Shown piece after piece: positions 1 to 8,726 of a DNA stretch of 64,000 bases (positions within the stretch are counted from its first letter, which is position 1; every line of letters starts with the position of its first letter). The DNA comes from 62-47 sp044463945 (GTDB taxonomy: Bacteria > Pseudomonadota > Alphaproteobacteria > Rhizobiales > Xanthobacteraceae): the NCBI GenBank assembly GCA_044463945.1, contig JBIQLW010000007.1, forward strand, positions 62,001 through 126,000, in the 5' to 3' direction. A program made the translations under genes and the position numbers. The notes beneath the pieces are model-generated. The model was given only the letters and a program-made list of their open reading frames with translations, was not told the DNA's origin and did not search any database.

Positions 1-479
1 GGCTCACTGGCCGCCGGTGCGGACGTGCTCGGACGAGTTGTGAAGGCCACGACGGATCGCGACGCAGTGGCATCGGGTGTAGCCATCGTTGATTGCTCAA
101 CTGCGGTGACAGTCAACTCGCGGCTACGCCCGTCCGGACTACGCCAGCCGATCGACTGCCCCGTGGAAAGACCAATCAGCGCAGCACCAATCGGCGTAAG
201 AACGGAGATCTTACCCAACGCCATGTCCGCTTCACTTGGAAAAACCAATTTGACACGCTCCCGTTTACCGCTCTCGAATCGGAATTCGACGAGCGACCCC
301 ATTTGCACGACATTGGCCGGAACGGATTTGGCCGGAACGACGCGTTCACGTTCCATTTCGGTCTGAAGTTCTTCCGCAACATCGGGGAACCGAACCAGCG
401 CACTGTTTGCCAGAGTGAGCAGACGCTCGTGATCAGCCTCCCCAACAATGATTGGCGGTTTGGCGGTGGACTTTGACAT
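1..479 (-). CDS. rnk: Rnk/GreA-C-terminal-family regulator, 3' end off the window
   Basis: The leftward reading frame starts at ATG 479-477 and is still open at base 1, giving about 159 visible residues. The middle section reads VKLVFPSEADMALGKISVL followed by TPIGAALIGLSTGQSIGW, which is the hallmark C-terminal GreA/GreB fold of Rnk (regulator of nucleoside diphosphate kinase). The N-terminal part (PPIIVGEADHERLLTLA) also fits Rnk. Family members bind RNA polymerase near the secondary channel. Rnk is usually about 136 residues, so this copy has a longer Ala/Ser/Thr-rich tail. Identity is fairly secure at family level; the symbol is by similarity only. Confidence 0.75.
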   Translation of the reverse strand, partial: MSKSTAKPPIIVGEADHERLLTLANSALVRFPDVAEELQTEMERERVVPAKSVPANVVQMGSLVEFRFESGKRERVKLVFPSEADMALGKISVLTPIGAALIGLSTGQSIGWRSPDGRSRELTVTAVEQSTMATPDATASRSVVAFTTRPSTSAPAASE

Positions 480-1181
480 GACGACACGTGATTTCTTTCC
501 GCAAGGAAAACGCAGCCGTGACCAAAAGTACGGCTTGCGCGCCTGTGACGATGATGGAAAACGCCTGATGGAACCTGCAAATTCGCGCAGAACCGGTGCC
601 CCGGAACGCAGGGCGCATATGGCCGCGTGCCGAAACTAAACTTCTGCGATCGGACGATTCCAGAACAAAGTAGTACGACCATAATGCATGTCTTAGCATG
701 CGCCATACACACATCCTGTCAAGATGTCAGCGAGCCTGTCATCAGTGGAGGCGGCTTAACTGGCGAACGTTTCCCATGTCTCCGATGCGCTCAATACCGA
801 AATTATCGCGATCGTAATTATCGAAAGCCTTTGAGAGATTCGCAACAGGGGTGTTTCGTCCCAGGTTTCTCAACCTGCGACGCGGGCCGTCCCCAAGGAA
901 TGCCTGATCCAAATCAACCGCGGCACAAATCCCAAAAAAAGACTAGAAGGCCCACGAAGGCATCAACTATCGTTGATCTCGTATACGAGGAAAATCCCGC
1001 CGTGCTCGGGCAAGATGCAGATGGACATGCTGCCGGGGCTAACGCCACCATATCCGGCGGCCGCGCATAAAAACATCTCTCCCACGCGGCGAAAAGACAA
1101 CGCCATTCTGCCGCGCGCGCGTGGATTTGCCGCCTATCGTCACCATGTTTTCTGCACGGTCGATTTGACGGGGCAAGAAAG
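480..1181. other. 700-bp non-coding or decayed stretch
   Basis: It lies between the divergent rnk-like gene and the monooxygenase. The open frames here are short, lack a ribosome binding site and have no recognisable domain. It presumably holds both promoters, but I cannot point to a convincing -35/-10 pair. Confidence 0.4.
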
Positions 1182-2504
1182 ATGGCGACACGGCAATTGA
1201 AGCTCGGCGCATTCATGCGGCCGGTGAGTATCCATACCGGCGCATGGCGCTATCCCGAGGCATGGCCGGACGCCAACTTCAACTTCGCACATCTCAAGCG
1301 CCTCATTCAGAAGCTCGAACACGGCAAGTTCGACGCGTTCTTCATGGCCGACCACCTCGCCGTGCTGAACATGCCGATCGATGCGCTTAAGCGCAGCCAC
1401 ACCGTGACATCGTTCGAGCCGTTCACGCTGCTGTCGGCGCTCGCCGCCATCACCGAGCACATCGGCCTGATCGCCACCGGCTCAACCACATTCGATGAGC
1501 CCTATCATATCGCCCGCCGCTTCGCCTCGCTCGATCACATCAGCGGCGGCCGCGCCGGCTGGAATATCGTCACCACATCGAACCCCGATGCGGCACTAAA
1601 CTTCGGCCGCGAAGATCATATGGAGCACGGCGACCGCTATCGCCGCGCCCGCGAATTCTACGATGTCGTCACCGGCTTGTGGGATTCGTTCGCAGATGAC
1701 GCGTTCGTGCGCGACGCCGAACAGGGTCTGTATTTCGATCCGGCGAGGATGCATGTGCTCGACCACAAGGGCAATTATCTGTCGGTGCGCGGGCCGCTCA
1801 ATATCGCCCGCCCGGTGCAAGGCTGGCCTGTGATCGTGCAGGCCGGCGCATCCGAACCCGGCAAACAGCTTGCGGCAGAGACCGCCGAAGCGGTGTTCAC
1901 CGCCGGCGGCAGTCTCGCCGACGGGCAAAAGCTCTTCGCCGACATCAAGGGCCGGATGGACAAGCTCAGCCGCAATCGCGATCACCTCAAGATCCTGCCC
2001 GGCGCCTTCGTCGTGGTCGGCGACACCGATGAGGAGGCGCGCGCCAAGCGCGCGCATCTCGACAGCCTGGTGCATTACGACAGCGCTATTGCTTCGCTCT
2101 CGGTCATTCTCGGCGTCGATGCGTCCGGCTTCGATCCGGACGGACAGTTGCCGCCGATCCCGGAGACCAATGCCAGCAAGAGCGGCCAGCAGCGCCTTGT
2201 CGAGGTCGCGACGCGCGACCGGCTGACGGTGCGGCAACTGGCCGAGCGTGTCGGCGGCTATGGCGGCCTGTCCTTTGTCGGCACCCCGCAAACCATTGCC
2301 GACAAGATGCAGGAATGGCTGGAAACCGAGGGTTGTGACGGCTTCAACATCATGTTCCCGTTCCTGCCGCAAGGCCTCGATGATTTTGTCGACCGGGTGG
2401 TGCCGGAACTGCAAAAACGCGGCATTTTCCGCACCGAATACGAAGGTCACACCCTACGGGAGAATCTTGGACTGCCACGACCGCAAAACCGGTTCTTCGA
2501 ATAA
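1182..2504 (+). CDS. LLM-class FMN-dependent monooxygenase (NtaA/SnaA/DszA family)
   Basis: This 440-residue protein is of normal length for the two-component, reduced-flavin monooxygenases related to nitrilotriacetate monooxygenase A and DszA. Visible family features are an N-terminal strand LKLGAFMRP, the stretch FDAFFMADHLAVLN, a TGSTTFDEPYHIARRFASLD block and HISGGRAGWNIVTTSNPDAA. These enzymes need a separate flavin reductase, and none is adjacent. The start ATG 1182 follows AAGAAAG at good spacing. The substrate is unknown; a C-S or C-N cleaving role would suit the sulfur-acquisition genes downstream, but that is inference. Confidence 0.85.
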   Translation: MATRQLKLGAFMRPVSIHTGAWRYPEAWPDANFNFAHLKRLIQKLEHGKFDAFFMADHLAVLNMPIDALKRSHTVTSFEPFTLLSALAAITEHIGLIATGSTTFDEPYHIARRFASLDHISGGRAGWNIVTTSNPDAALNFGREDHMEHGDRYRRAREFYDVVTGLWDSFADDAFVRDAEQGLYFDPARMHVLDHKGNYLSVRGPLNIARPVQGWPVIVQAGASEPGKQLAAETAEAVFTAGGSLADGQKLFADIKGRMDKLSRNRDHLKILPGAFVVVGDTDEEARAKRAHLDSLVHYDSAIASLSVILGVDASGFDPDGQLPPIPETNASKSGQQRLVEVATRDRLTVRQLAERVGGYGGLSFVGTPQTIADKMQEWLETEGCDGFNIMFPFLPQGLDDFVDRVVPELQKRGIFRTEYEGHTLRENLGLPRPQNRFFE

Positions 2505-2699
2505 AGCTCCGGCTCGCGATTTCCGAACTTGGAAACCGTGACCTTGGGCCATTCGCGGCTAGTTGCGGCCCAAACGCGGATCGGCACGGACTCGCCGGTC
2601 GCCGATCCTGACAATTCGAGATTCACCATGGCCAAAGCCGTCAAGGTCAAGTTGGTTTACATCGCCGGTCACCGGCTGGTTTCTATTCCGCCCGCAACT

Positions 2700-2958
2700 T
2701 GGTCTGCTATTCAATCCGACCAATCCGGACTCCTCCGCCTACAATCCACTGACCGAAGTACGCCGGGTCGAATGGGAGGTGCGGGATGTCCAGAGCATCG
2801 CGGACAGCCTCGTCGATCCGGATGGGTCTCTCGACAAGCGAAACCATTGGAAGCAAACGAGTCGCTCGCTCTTGGTTGGAGCCATACTGCACGTGCTCTA
2901 TACCGAGCCAGACAAGACCCTGGCCGGAGTCGCAAACTCGGATCAAGAGCGTCCGTAG
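2700..2958 (+). pseudogene. TraG/VirD4-type conjugative coupling protein fragment
   Basis: The frame read here gives LLFNPTNPDSSAYNPL, then EVRDVQSIADSLVDPDGSLD, then HWKQTSRSLLVGAILHVLY and DKTLAGVAN. This is an internal segment of TraG/VirD4 ATPases, which couple DNA to type IV secretion. It covers only about 85 of some 600-700 residues, stops soon after (QERP, stop at 2956-2958) and lacks both Walker motifs. It is a relic of a conjugative element. No other tra genes are visible nearby. Confidence 0.75.
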
Positions 2959-3441
2959 GTGCCTATTCCGCATTTTGATATCGTCCTACCGACATGCCAG
3001 CATCATCGGCAACCTTGAATACGGGTCATCATCATCTGCTGCCGGATCGGGAGCCTGCGACCGTCCAACGCAGGCCGAATGACATACTGCACAGGGGTTG
3101 CTCACTGCAGATACGGTATCCGGCCAGCGCGCCGAACTGAGGCCTGTTGATGCCGTCTGTTCGAAATGGTGCAGCACGTAGATTGTAATCGGGATTAAGA
3201 TGAAGGTGGCGCAAAAGGCGCTGATGACGCCGACCAAGCGGCATTTTGCGGAGGTCCGTGTGCGGTAGCCGCTGGAGTACTCTCCACAGAGGTAATTCAA
3301 AACCGGGAATGAGCAGAATTCGGCACCGAGATCCAGACGATACGCAGTGTACTGAACGAAATGGCGAAATAACCGTCGCGACCTGTGGCAACAATGTAGT
3401 GTCACTTTTCACGACAGCCACAATGTCTGTCGTTGCCAATG
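2959..3441. other. Gene-poor stretch after the TraG remnant
   Basis: A leftward frame at 2986-3405 (139 codons) includes one hydrophobic stretch, LVGVISAFCATFILIPITIY, and could be a decayed membrane protein. It has no recognisable domain and no clear ribosome binding site. I do not call it a gene. Confidence 0.3.
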
Positions 3442-4716
3442 TCATACTAAGAGGTCGCGCTCCAGAGCAGATATATCATTGGCCTGATCAAGATAGGCAA
3501 TGAGATGCGAGCTAAGCTCTCTGGCATCATCGCCCGCACCATCGATCAGCGCGGACTTCCGGCGGCGCAGAAATTGAAGACCCATCACATACACGCCCGA
3601 AGTGGCGGTCACGCCGCCATCATGGCGGATCAACCCCTTGCGATCGAATATCGGCAGTTGCAACCAGGAATAATCGGGCCGATATCCCGTGGCCCATATA
3701 ACTGTCCGGATTCCCTCGTCGATGGGATGAAGACCCAAGATCGGATTTCCGTCGACCAAGGTTGGCGCCAACCGAACTGGCGGCGCTACAGCATCATCCA
3801 GATCATGCGCAGAGGCCCATTCATCGATCCGATCCAGCAACCGTCCCATCTTCAGATCGGACAAGGCGCACATGTTGCGCAAAGATCCCGCGAACTGGAG
3901 CTTCCCATAGCTGGTCACGCCAGCTAGACGACCGACCAGCCGTACACCTATCGCGGATAGCGCGTTAAGATCCAATGTCGAACGATCCGGTGTGCCGGCA
4001 AGCTGCAATGACGGGACGCGGCGCGCCCGAGTGACATCATCGACTTCATCATAGCGCTCATCCTGAAGCCCAATTGCATCCATCCACCACTCGATATCCC
4101 TGCCTCGATAAACACGGGGCGCGCGGATATGCTCTCCGACCGACAGCACAACCGCCCGTCCGGAGCGGTGAACCTCGTTTGCGATCTGCAGCCCACTGGA
4201 TGATGCACCAACTATCAGAACGCCCCCCTGTTCGAGCTGGTCAGGATTGCGATACTGCTGCGCGGAGAGTTGCACCAAAGAAGCTGGCAGGTCGCCCGCA
4301 AAACCGGGGATCCGGGCGGTGTTGCAGGCTCCGGACGCGATCACGAGCGTGTGGCATACCCAGTCATCCCGATCCGTGTGGACGATATAGTCGTCGCCAC
4401 GGTGCCTCACCGACAAGACGTTGGTACGTGACCGTACCGGCGCTGCTATCCGTGTTGCGTAACCTGTGATGAGATCAATGGTTTCGGACAGTGACCGATA
4501 TCCATCGGGATCGGAGCCGGAATAGCCATAGCCCGGCAAGCGGCTTTGCCAGTTTGGCGTGAGAAGCCGTAATGAATCCCATCGCTCCGTCCGCCACGAA
4601 TTAGCGACCTCACCACGCTCCAGCACGACATGGTCGATTGCGTGCGCGGAAAGGAAATAGCTCATCGCGAGGCCGGCGTGACCGGCGCCGATAATAACTG
4701 TGGTAATTCTTTTAAT
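3442..4716 (-). CDS. FAD/NAD(P)-dependent flavoprotein monooxygenase with an ATT start
   Basis: The protein is of the flavin-monooxygenase/TrkA-like type, with an N-terminal dinucleotide fold (VIIGAGHAG), a second Rossmann motif (VLIVGASSSGLQIA) and the ATGYRPDYSW motif near the C-terminus. The first ATG in frame (4665) would remove the FAD-binding GxGxxG. Upstream there is no ATG, GTG, TTG or CTG before an in-frame TAA at 4731-4729. An AAGGAG Shine-Dalgarno lies 7 nt before ATT 4716-4714, so ATT is the likely start, giving 424 residues. It sits 43 bp downstream of the OsmC gene and is probably co-transcribed with it. Substrate unknown. Confidence 0.85.
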   Translation of the reverse strand: MKRITTVIIGAGHAGLAMSYFLSAHAIDHVVLERGEVANSWRTERWDSLRLLTPNWQSRLPGYGYSGSDPDGYRSLSETIDLITGYATRIAAPVRSRTNVLSVRHRGDDYIVHTDRDDWVCHTLVIASGACNTARIPGFAGDLPASLVQLSAQQYRNPDQLEQGGVLIVGASSSGLQIANEVHRSGRAVVLSVGEHIRAPRVYRGRDIEWWMDAIGLQDERYDEVDDVTRARRVPSLQLAGTPDRSTLDLNALSAIGVRLVGRLAGVTSYGKLQFAGSLRNMCALSDLKMGRLLDRIDEWASAHDLDDAVAPPVRLAPTLVDGNPILGLHPIDEGIRTVIWATGYRPDYSWLQLPIFDRKGLIRHDGGVTATSGVYVMGLQFLRRRKSALIDGAGDDARELSSHLIAYLDQANDISALERDLLV

Positions 4717-4723
4717 GGGATCG

Positions 4724-4730
4724 CTCCTTT
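4724..4730 (-). promoter_or_regulatory. Shine-Dalgarno that fixes the ATT start
   Basis: On the minus strand AAAGGAG is followed by seven bases (CGATCCC) and then ATT. The in-frame TAA at 4731-4729 overlaps it, leaving no room for a canonical start codon. Confidence 0.6.
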
Positions 4731-4759
4731 ACGGCGCGATCGTGACTCAAAAAAGCGGA

Positions 4760-5320
4760 TCAATTCACCACGACGGTAACATTGGTCGGGTTCGTCACGA
4801 TATCATAGACGGCGGAACGTTTCTGCGACTGCGCCACCAGCGCCTCAATGTCCTCCTGCTTGGCATCGGCGTCGATGTTGTAAGTCACCTTGATGCCATT
4901 AAAGCCGTTGCGAACATCGCTATCGATGCCGAGAATGCCCTGGATGTCCATGTCGCCTTCGATCGTCGCTATAACCGAACGCAATTGAATGTTACGATTT
5001 TGGGCAACCGCCGCAATTCCCGCTGTCAGGCAGCTTGCGAGACCCACGAGCACATATTCGACCGGCGTCGCGCCCTGGTCTTCCGAGGCAAAGACCTCCG
5101 GATGGTCGGCGTCGAAAGTAAATGTGGCTTTCCGCTTTTGCTCCTGGCCGAGCCCATAAAAGCCTTCGACCGTGGAGAGTGTGTGCGTTCCACCCTTCCA
5201 TTCGGAGGCGGCCCGCCATTTGAACTGAGCGCCTTCTGGCGCGCTGGTCAGCGCCTCACGCGCTGCGAGCAAGGCGTCGACGTTGACACCATTGTTGACG
5301 GACGATTGTTCTTCGGCCAT
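4760..5320 (-). CDS. OsmC-family peroxiredoxin-like protein
   Basis: OsmC/Ohr-family proteins reduce organic hydroperoxides with two cysteines. Here the family block TPVEYVLVGLASCLTAGIAAVAQ carries the C-terminal cysteine. The usual first cysteine region reads FYGLGQEQKRKATFTFDADHP with no cysteine, so peroxidase activity is doubtful. I prefer ATG 5320 (MAEEQSS); a GTG at 5332 would add four residues. It is the first gene of a two-gene leftward unit with the flavin monooxygenase, which suggests a redox or detoxification partnership. Confidence 0.85.
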   Translation of the reverse strand: MAEEQSSVNNGVNVDALLAAREALTSAPEGAQFKWRAASEWKGGTHTLSTVEGFYGLGQEQKRKATFTFDADHPEVFASEDQGATPVEYVLVGLASCLTAGIAAVAQNRNIQLRSVIATIEGDMDIQGILGIDSDVRNGFNGIKVTYNIDADAKQEDIEALVAQSQKRSAVYDIVTNPTNVTVVVN

Positions 5321-5846
5321 GGCTTGCCCCACATTCCAAATACAAAGCTGTTACTTCGAGGATAATCCAAAGATTTCCGAACTCAATCGATGAGTCATTG
5401 ATCAATCAACATTGGAAGTATCTATCTTTTCCTCCCTTGTCTTCGACAAGACCCTTCTCCGTATGGCGCACTGCGAACAAAATCGTTTCGGTCAATCCGG
5501 AATGCTTGTAGAACTCAATCGCGAAGAAACTCCCTCCTAGACTTCCGCGACCTAGGCAGCGCGAATTGCAAAGTCGCCAAAATGCTCGCCACTTTTACGC
5601 CCGCGGGCAAAGTGCCGAAGCGTCTTGTCGAGTGCGTCAATGATCGGACCTTCGCCGACGTTCTCGACGCGTCGCCGACGGGCAGATCTGACAATCAAAA
5701 AATTACGTCTTCGCGATCGCGCCTTCGGGAAAACAACAACTACACACGGCGGCCGCTTTAGAATTCCGAATAGCCCCATAATCTGCGAAGCATGTTCCTT
5801 CGCCGCATATGCAGTTCCACCGCGGCAGAATCCGGAGTTACTTCGC
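5321..5846. promoter_or_regulatory. Divergent control region between osmC-like gene and sulfate-binding gene
   Basis: About 525 bp without a supported gene. Near the OsmC side is TTGATCAATCAA (about 5398-5409), an inverted element resembling a compressed FNR/CRP-type half-site pair. The open frame extending upstream of 5847 has no family match and is not used. Confidence 0.35.
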
Positions 5847-6851
5847 ATGCGCCGCATCATCGCCGCAGCTCTTGTTACGGTTGCCCTGGCGGCTCCGTCC
5901 TTCGCCCAGACGGAGGAGCCGAGCACCCTTCTCAATGTCTCCTATGATGTCGCCCGCGAGCTTTATGTCGCGGTCAATGACGCGTTCATCAAGGACTGGA
6001 AGGCCAAGACAGGCAAGGATCTGACGATCAACCAGTCCCACGCCGGCTCGTCCCGGCAGGCGCGCGCGGTGCTCGAGGGGCTTGAGGCGGACGTCGTCAC
6101 TTTCAACCAGGTGACCGACGTCCAGATTTTGCACGATCGCGGCAAATTGATTCCGGCCGATTGGCAAAAGCGCCTGCCGAACCATTCATCGCCGTACTAT
6201 TCGCTTCCGGCATTCATGGTTCGCGCGGATAATCCGAAGAATATCAAGGATTGGGACGATCTGGTGCGTCCGGACGTCAAGGTCATCTTCCCGAATCCAA
6301 AGACATCCGGCAATGCCCGCTACACTTATCTGGCGGCCTACGCTTTCGCCAAGGAGAAATACGGAAGCGACGAGAAAGCCGACGATTTCGTCCGGAAGCT
6401 TTTCGCGAATGTGCCGGTCTTCGATACCGGCGGGCGTGGCGCCACGACAACCTTCGTCGAACGCGATATCGGTGACGTGCTGGTCACGTTCGAATCCGAA
6501 ACCAACGGCATCCGTGATCAATTCGAGGCGAAGAAGTTCAAGGTCGTCGTGCCGTCGGTCAGCCTGCTGGCGGAATTCCCGGTCGCCGTGGTCGACAAGG
6601 TCGTCGACAAGCGCGGATCGCGATCAACGGCAACCGCTTATCTCCAGTACCTTTACTCTCCTGAAGGCCAGACCATTCTCGCGAAAAATTACAATCGAGT
6701 CCACGATCCCAAGGTCGTTGCCGCTTTCAAGCAAAATTTCCCGGATGTTCGCCTCGTCAAGGTCGAGGATGCCTTTGGCGGGTGGGAAAAAGTCACCAAG
6801 GAGCATCTGGCCTCGGGGGGCAAGCTCGATCAGTTATTCGTGGCAAAGTAA
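5847..6851 (+). CDS. sbp: Sulfate ABC transporter, periplasmic substrate-binding protein
   Basis: This is a 334-residue Sbp/CysP-type protein. It has a clear Sec signal peptide (basic MRR, hydrophobic core, cleavage after FAQ, about residue 21). Family landmarks are LLNVSYDVARELYVAVN, INQSHAGSSRQARAVLEGL, VIFPNPKTSGNARYTYLAAY and FESETNG. I chose ATG 5847 because it begins exactly at the signal peptide. It captures sulfate or thiosulfate and hands it to the CysT/CysW channel encoded 112 bp downstream. Confidence 0.9.
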   Translation: MRRIIAAALVTVALAAPSFAQTEEPSTLLNVSYDVARELYVAVNDAFIKDWKAKTGKDLTINQSHAGSSRQARAVLEGLEADVVTFNQVTDVQILHDRGKLIPADWQKRLPNHSSPYYSLPAFMVRADNPKNIKDWDDLVRPDVKVIFPNPKTSGNARYTYLAAYAFAKEKYGSDEKADDFVRKLFANVPVFDTGGRGATTTFVERDIGDVLVTFESETNGIRDQFEAKKFKVVVPSVSLLAEFPVAVVDKVVDKRGSRSTATAYLQYLYSPEGQTILAKNYNRVHDPKVVAAFKQNFPDVRLVKVEDAFGGWEKVTKEHLASGGKLDQLFVAK

Positions 6852-6963
6852 CATCTGATTGTACCGGCCACTCCGATAACGTAATGCGATGTTCGGCCCC
6901 GATGCTGGTCGGCCAGAAAGTCACGAAAATGCCCCTCAGGCGCGGGCCTGAGGTGGTCGACAT

Positions 6964-7800
6964 GTGGATCAGTCGGTGCGGCGTCACGTCATCCCGGGAT
7001 TTGGCCTCTCCTTCGGCGCGACGGTGCTGTATCTCAGCCTCGTCGTTCTGTTGCCGTTGGCCGCGCTTGCTCTGAAGGCCGCCGAGATCGGGGTATCGGA
7101 TTTTATTTCGATCATATCGAGTCCACGCGCACTCGCGTCGATCCGGCTAACTCTGCTCACCGCCGCCTTGGCGACAGCCTTCAATGCCGCCTATGGGTTG
7201 GTGCTTGCATGGGTCCTGGCGCGCTACACCTTTCCAGGAAAGCGAGTGCTTGACGCCCTCGTCGATATCCCTTTTGCGTTGCCCACCGCCGTTGCCGGCC
7301 TCGCGCTCACCGCAATGTTTGCGCAGAACGGCTGGCTCGGTGGCTTTCTCGCGCAATTTGGGATTACCGTTGCCTATACGCCGCTCGGCATCGCTGTCGC
7401 AATGTCATTCACCAGCATCCCATTCGTGGTCCGCACCGTTCAACCCGTGATCCAGCATCTTGGTTTCGAGCAGGAAGAAGCGGCGCGTTCGCTGGGCGCC
7501 AGCGACGGTCAGATTTTTCGTTCGGTTCTTTTCCCCGCGATCCTGCCCGCCTACCTCGCCGGCTGCTCACTCGCTTTCGCACGCTGTCTCGGTGAATTCG
7601 GCGCGATCATCTTCATCGCCGGGAATCAGCCGATGCGAACCGAGGTGATGACGCTGCTGACATTCATCCGGCTTGAGGAATTCGACTACCCGGCGGCCGC
7701 CGCCATCGCAACGACGATGCTGATCTTCGCCTCGTTGCTGCTGTTTCTCACGAATTCAGCACAAGCCTGGCATCTGCGCTACCTCAACCGTGGAGACTGA
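6964..7800 (+). CDS. cysT: Sulfate ABC transporter permease CysT (CysU)
   Basis: This 278-residue inner-membrane permease has about six hydrophobic segments. The ABC-ATPase docking loop is EEAARSLGASDGQIFRSVLFP, followed by FARCLGEFGAIIFIAG, which is diagnostic of CysT/CysW. The GTG at 6964 is the likely start; an out-of-frame ATG overlaps it at 6962. It is followed after 2 bp by cysW, so the two are translationally linked. Confidence 0.9.
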   Translation: MDQSVRRHVIPGFGLSFGATVLYLSLVVLLPLAALALKAAEIGVSDFISIISSPRALASIRLTLLTAALATAFNAAYGLVLAWVLARYTFPGKRVLDALVDIPFALPTAVAGLALTAMFAQNGWLGGFLAQFGITVAYTPLGIAVAMSFTSIPFVVRTVQPVIQHLGFEQEEAARSLGASDGQIFRSVLFPAILPAYLAGCSLAFARCLGEFGAIIFIAGNQPMRTEVMTLLTFIRLEEFDYPAAAAIATTMLIFASLLLFLTNSAQAWHLRYLNRGD

Positions 7801-7802
7801 CC

Positions 7803-8657
7803 TTGACCGATCGACACGGCCGCAAGCCGATTGCGACCACGGCGGTCGGCGCGGATCCGCTGACCCGGAGACTATTGCTCGGCATCGCCGGCGCGATCAC
7901 CCTGATATTGATCGTCGCGCCGCTGGCGATCATCATCTATCACGCTTTCGCCTCCGGCCTGGCGGCCTATGCCCACGCTCTCACTGAACCGGCAACACTT
8001 CACGCCATCGGGTTGACGACGCTGACGGCGCTGGTCGTTGTTCCCATCAACGTCCTGTTCGGAATCGCCGCAGCCTGGACGGTGACGCGTTTCGAATTTC
8101 GCGGACGAAGGCTGCTGCTGACTCTGATCGAACTGCCCTATTCCGTTTCTCCGATCGTCGCGGGCGTAGCCTATCTCTTCGTCTACGGAGCGCAAGGTCT
8201 GTTCGGCCCATGGCTGGAACACGCCGGCATCAAGATCATGTTCGCGCTTCCCGCGATCTTTCTTGCAAGCATGTTCGTGACCGCGCCGTTCGTAGCACGA
8301 ACCTTGATCCCCCTGATGCAGATCCAGGGCCGTGACGAGGAGGAAGCGGCAATCAGCCTCGGCGCAACGGAGCGAACCATGTTCTTCCGCGTGACGTTGC
8401 CGAATATCCGCTGGGCGCTGATCTACGGCGCAATTCTGTGCAATGCGCGCGTGGTCGGCGAATTCGGCGCGGTATCGGTCGTCTCGGGAAACATTCGGGG
8501 CGCGACCAATACATTGCCACTTCAAATCGAATTGCTGTATCAGGACTACAATCCAACCGGCGCGTTCGTGGCATCGTCGGTTTTGATGCTCGTGGCGCTG
8601 CTCACTATCCTTGTCCGGATCTATTTCGAAGCGAGAGAGGAGCAAGACCGCAAATAG
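7803..8657 (+). CDS. cysW: Sulfate ABC transporter permease CysW
   Basis: This is the 284-residue partner permease. Family signatures are ELPYSVSPIVAGVAYLFVYG, the EAA docking loop EEEAAISLGATERTMFFRVTLP and NARVVGEFGAVSVVSG. It starts with TTG 7803 behind GGAGACTGACC. The usual next gene, cysA (ATP-binding subunit), is absent: the next gene is convergent and ends 70 bp away. The transporter must borrow an ATPase from elsewhere or be non-functional. Confidence 0.9.
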   Translation: MTDRHGRKPIATTAVGADPLTRRLLLGIAGAITLILIVAPLAIIIYHAFASGLAAYAHALTEPATLHAIGLTTLTALVVVPINVLFGIAAAWTVTRFEFRGRRLLLTLIELPYSVSPIVAGVAYLFVYGAQGLFGPWLEHAGIKIMFALPAIFLASMFVTAPFVARTLIPLMQIQGRDEEEAAISLGATERTMFFRVTLPNIRWALIYGAILCNARVVGEFGAVSVVSGNIRGATNTLPLQIELLYQDYNPTGAFVASSVLMLVALLTILVRIYFEAREEQDRK

Positions 8658-8726
8658 AGACCGACCTCTGGCCCCCAAGAAATGCCGGGAAGTATCGTTC
8701 GCTCGCGAAACGAGCGATCCCGCGAG

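Noticed and set aside
1596..2450. 284-codon leftward open frame
   Set aside because: It is antisense to the FMN monooxygenase, which has clear family motifs.
2629..2700. Possible flavodoxin/WrbA start (MAKAVKVKLVYIAG)
   Set aside because: The resemblance ends after a dozen residues, and the downstream sequence is a TraG fragment in another frame.
5396..5410. FNR box upstream of the OsmC gene
   Set aside because: TTGATCAATCAA lacks the four-base spacer of a true FNR site, so it is noted only as a weak inverted element.
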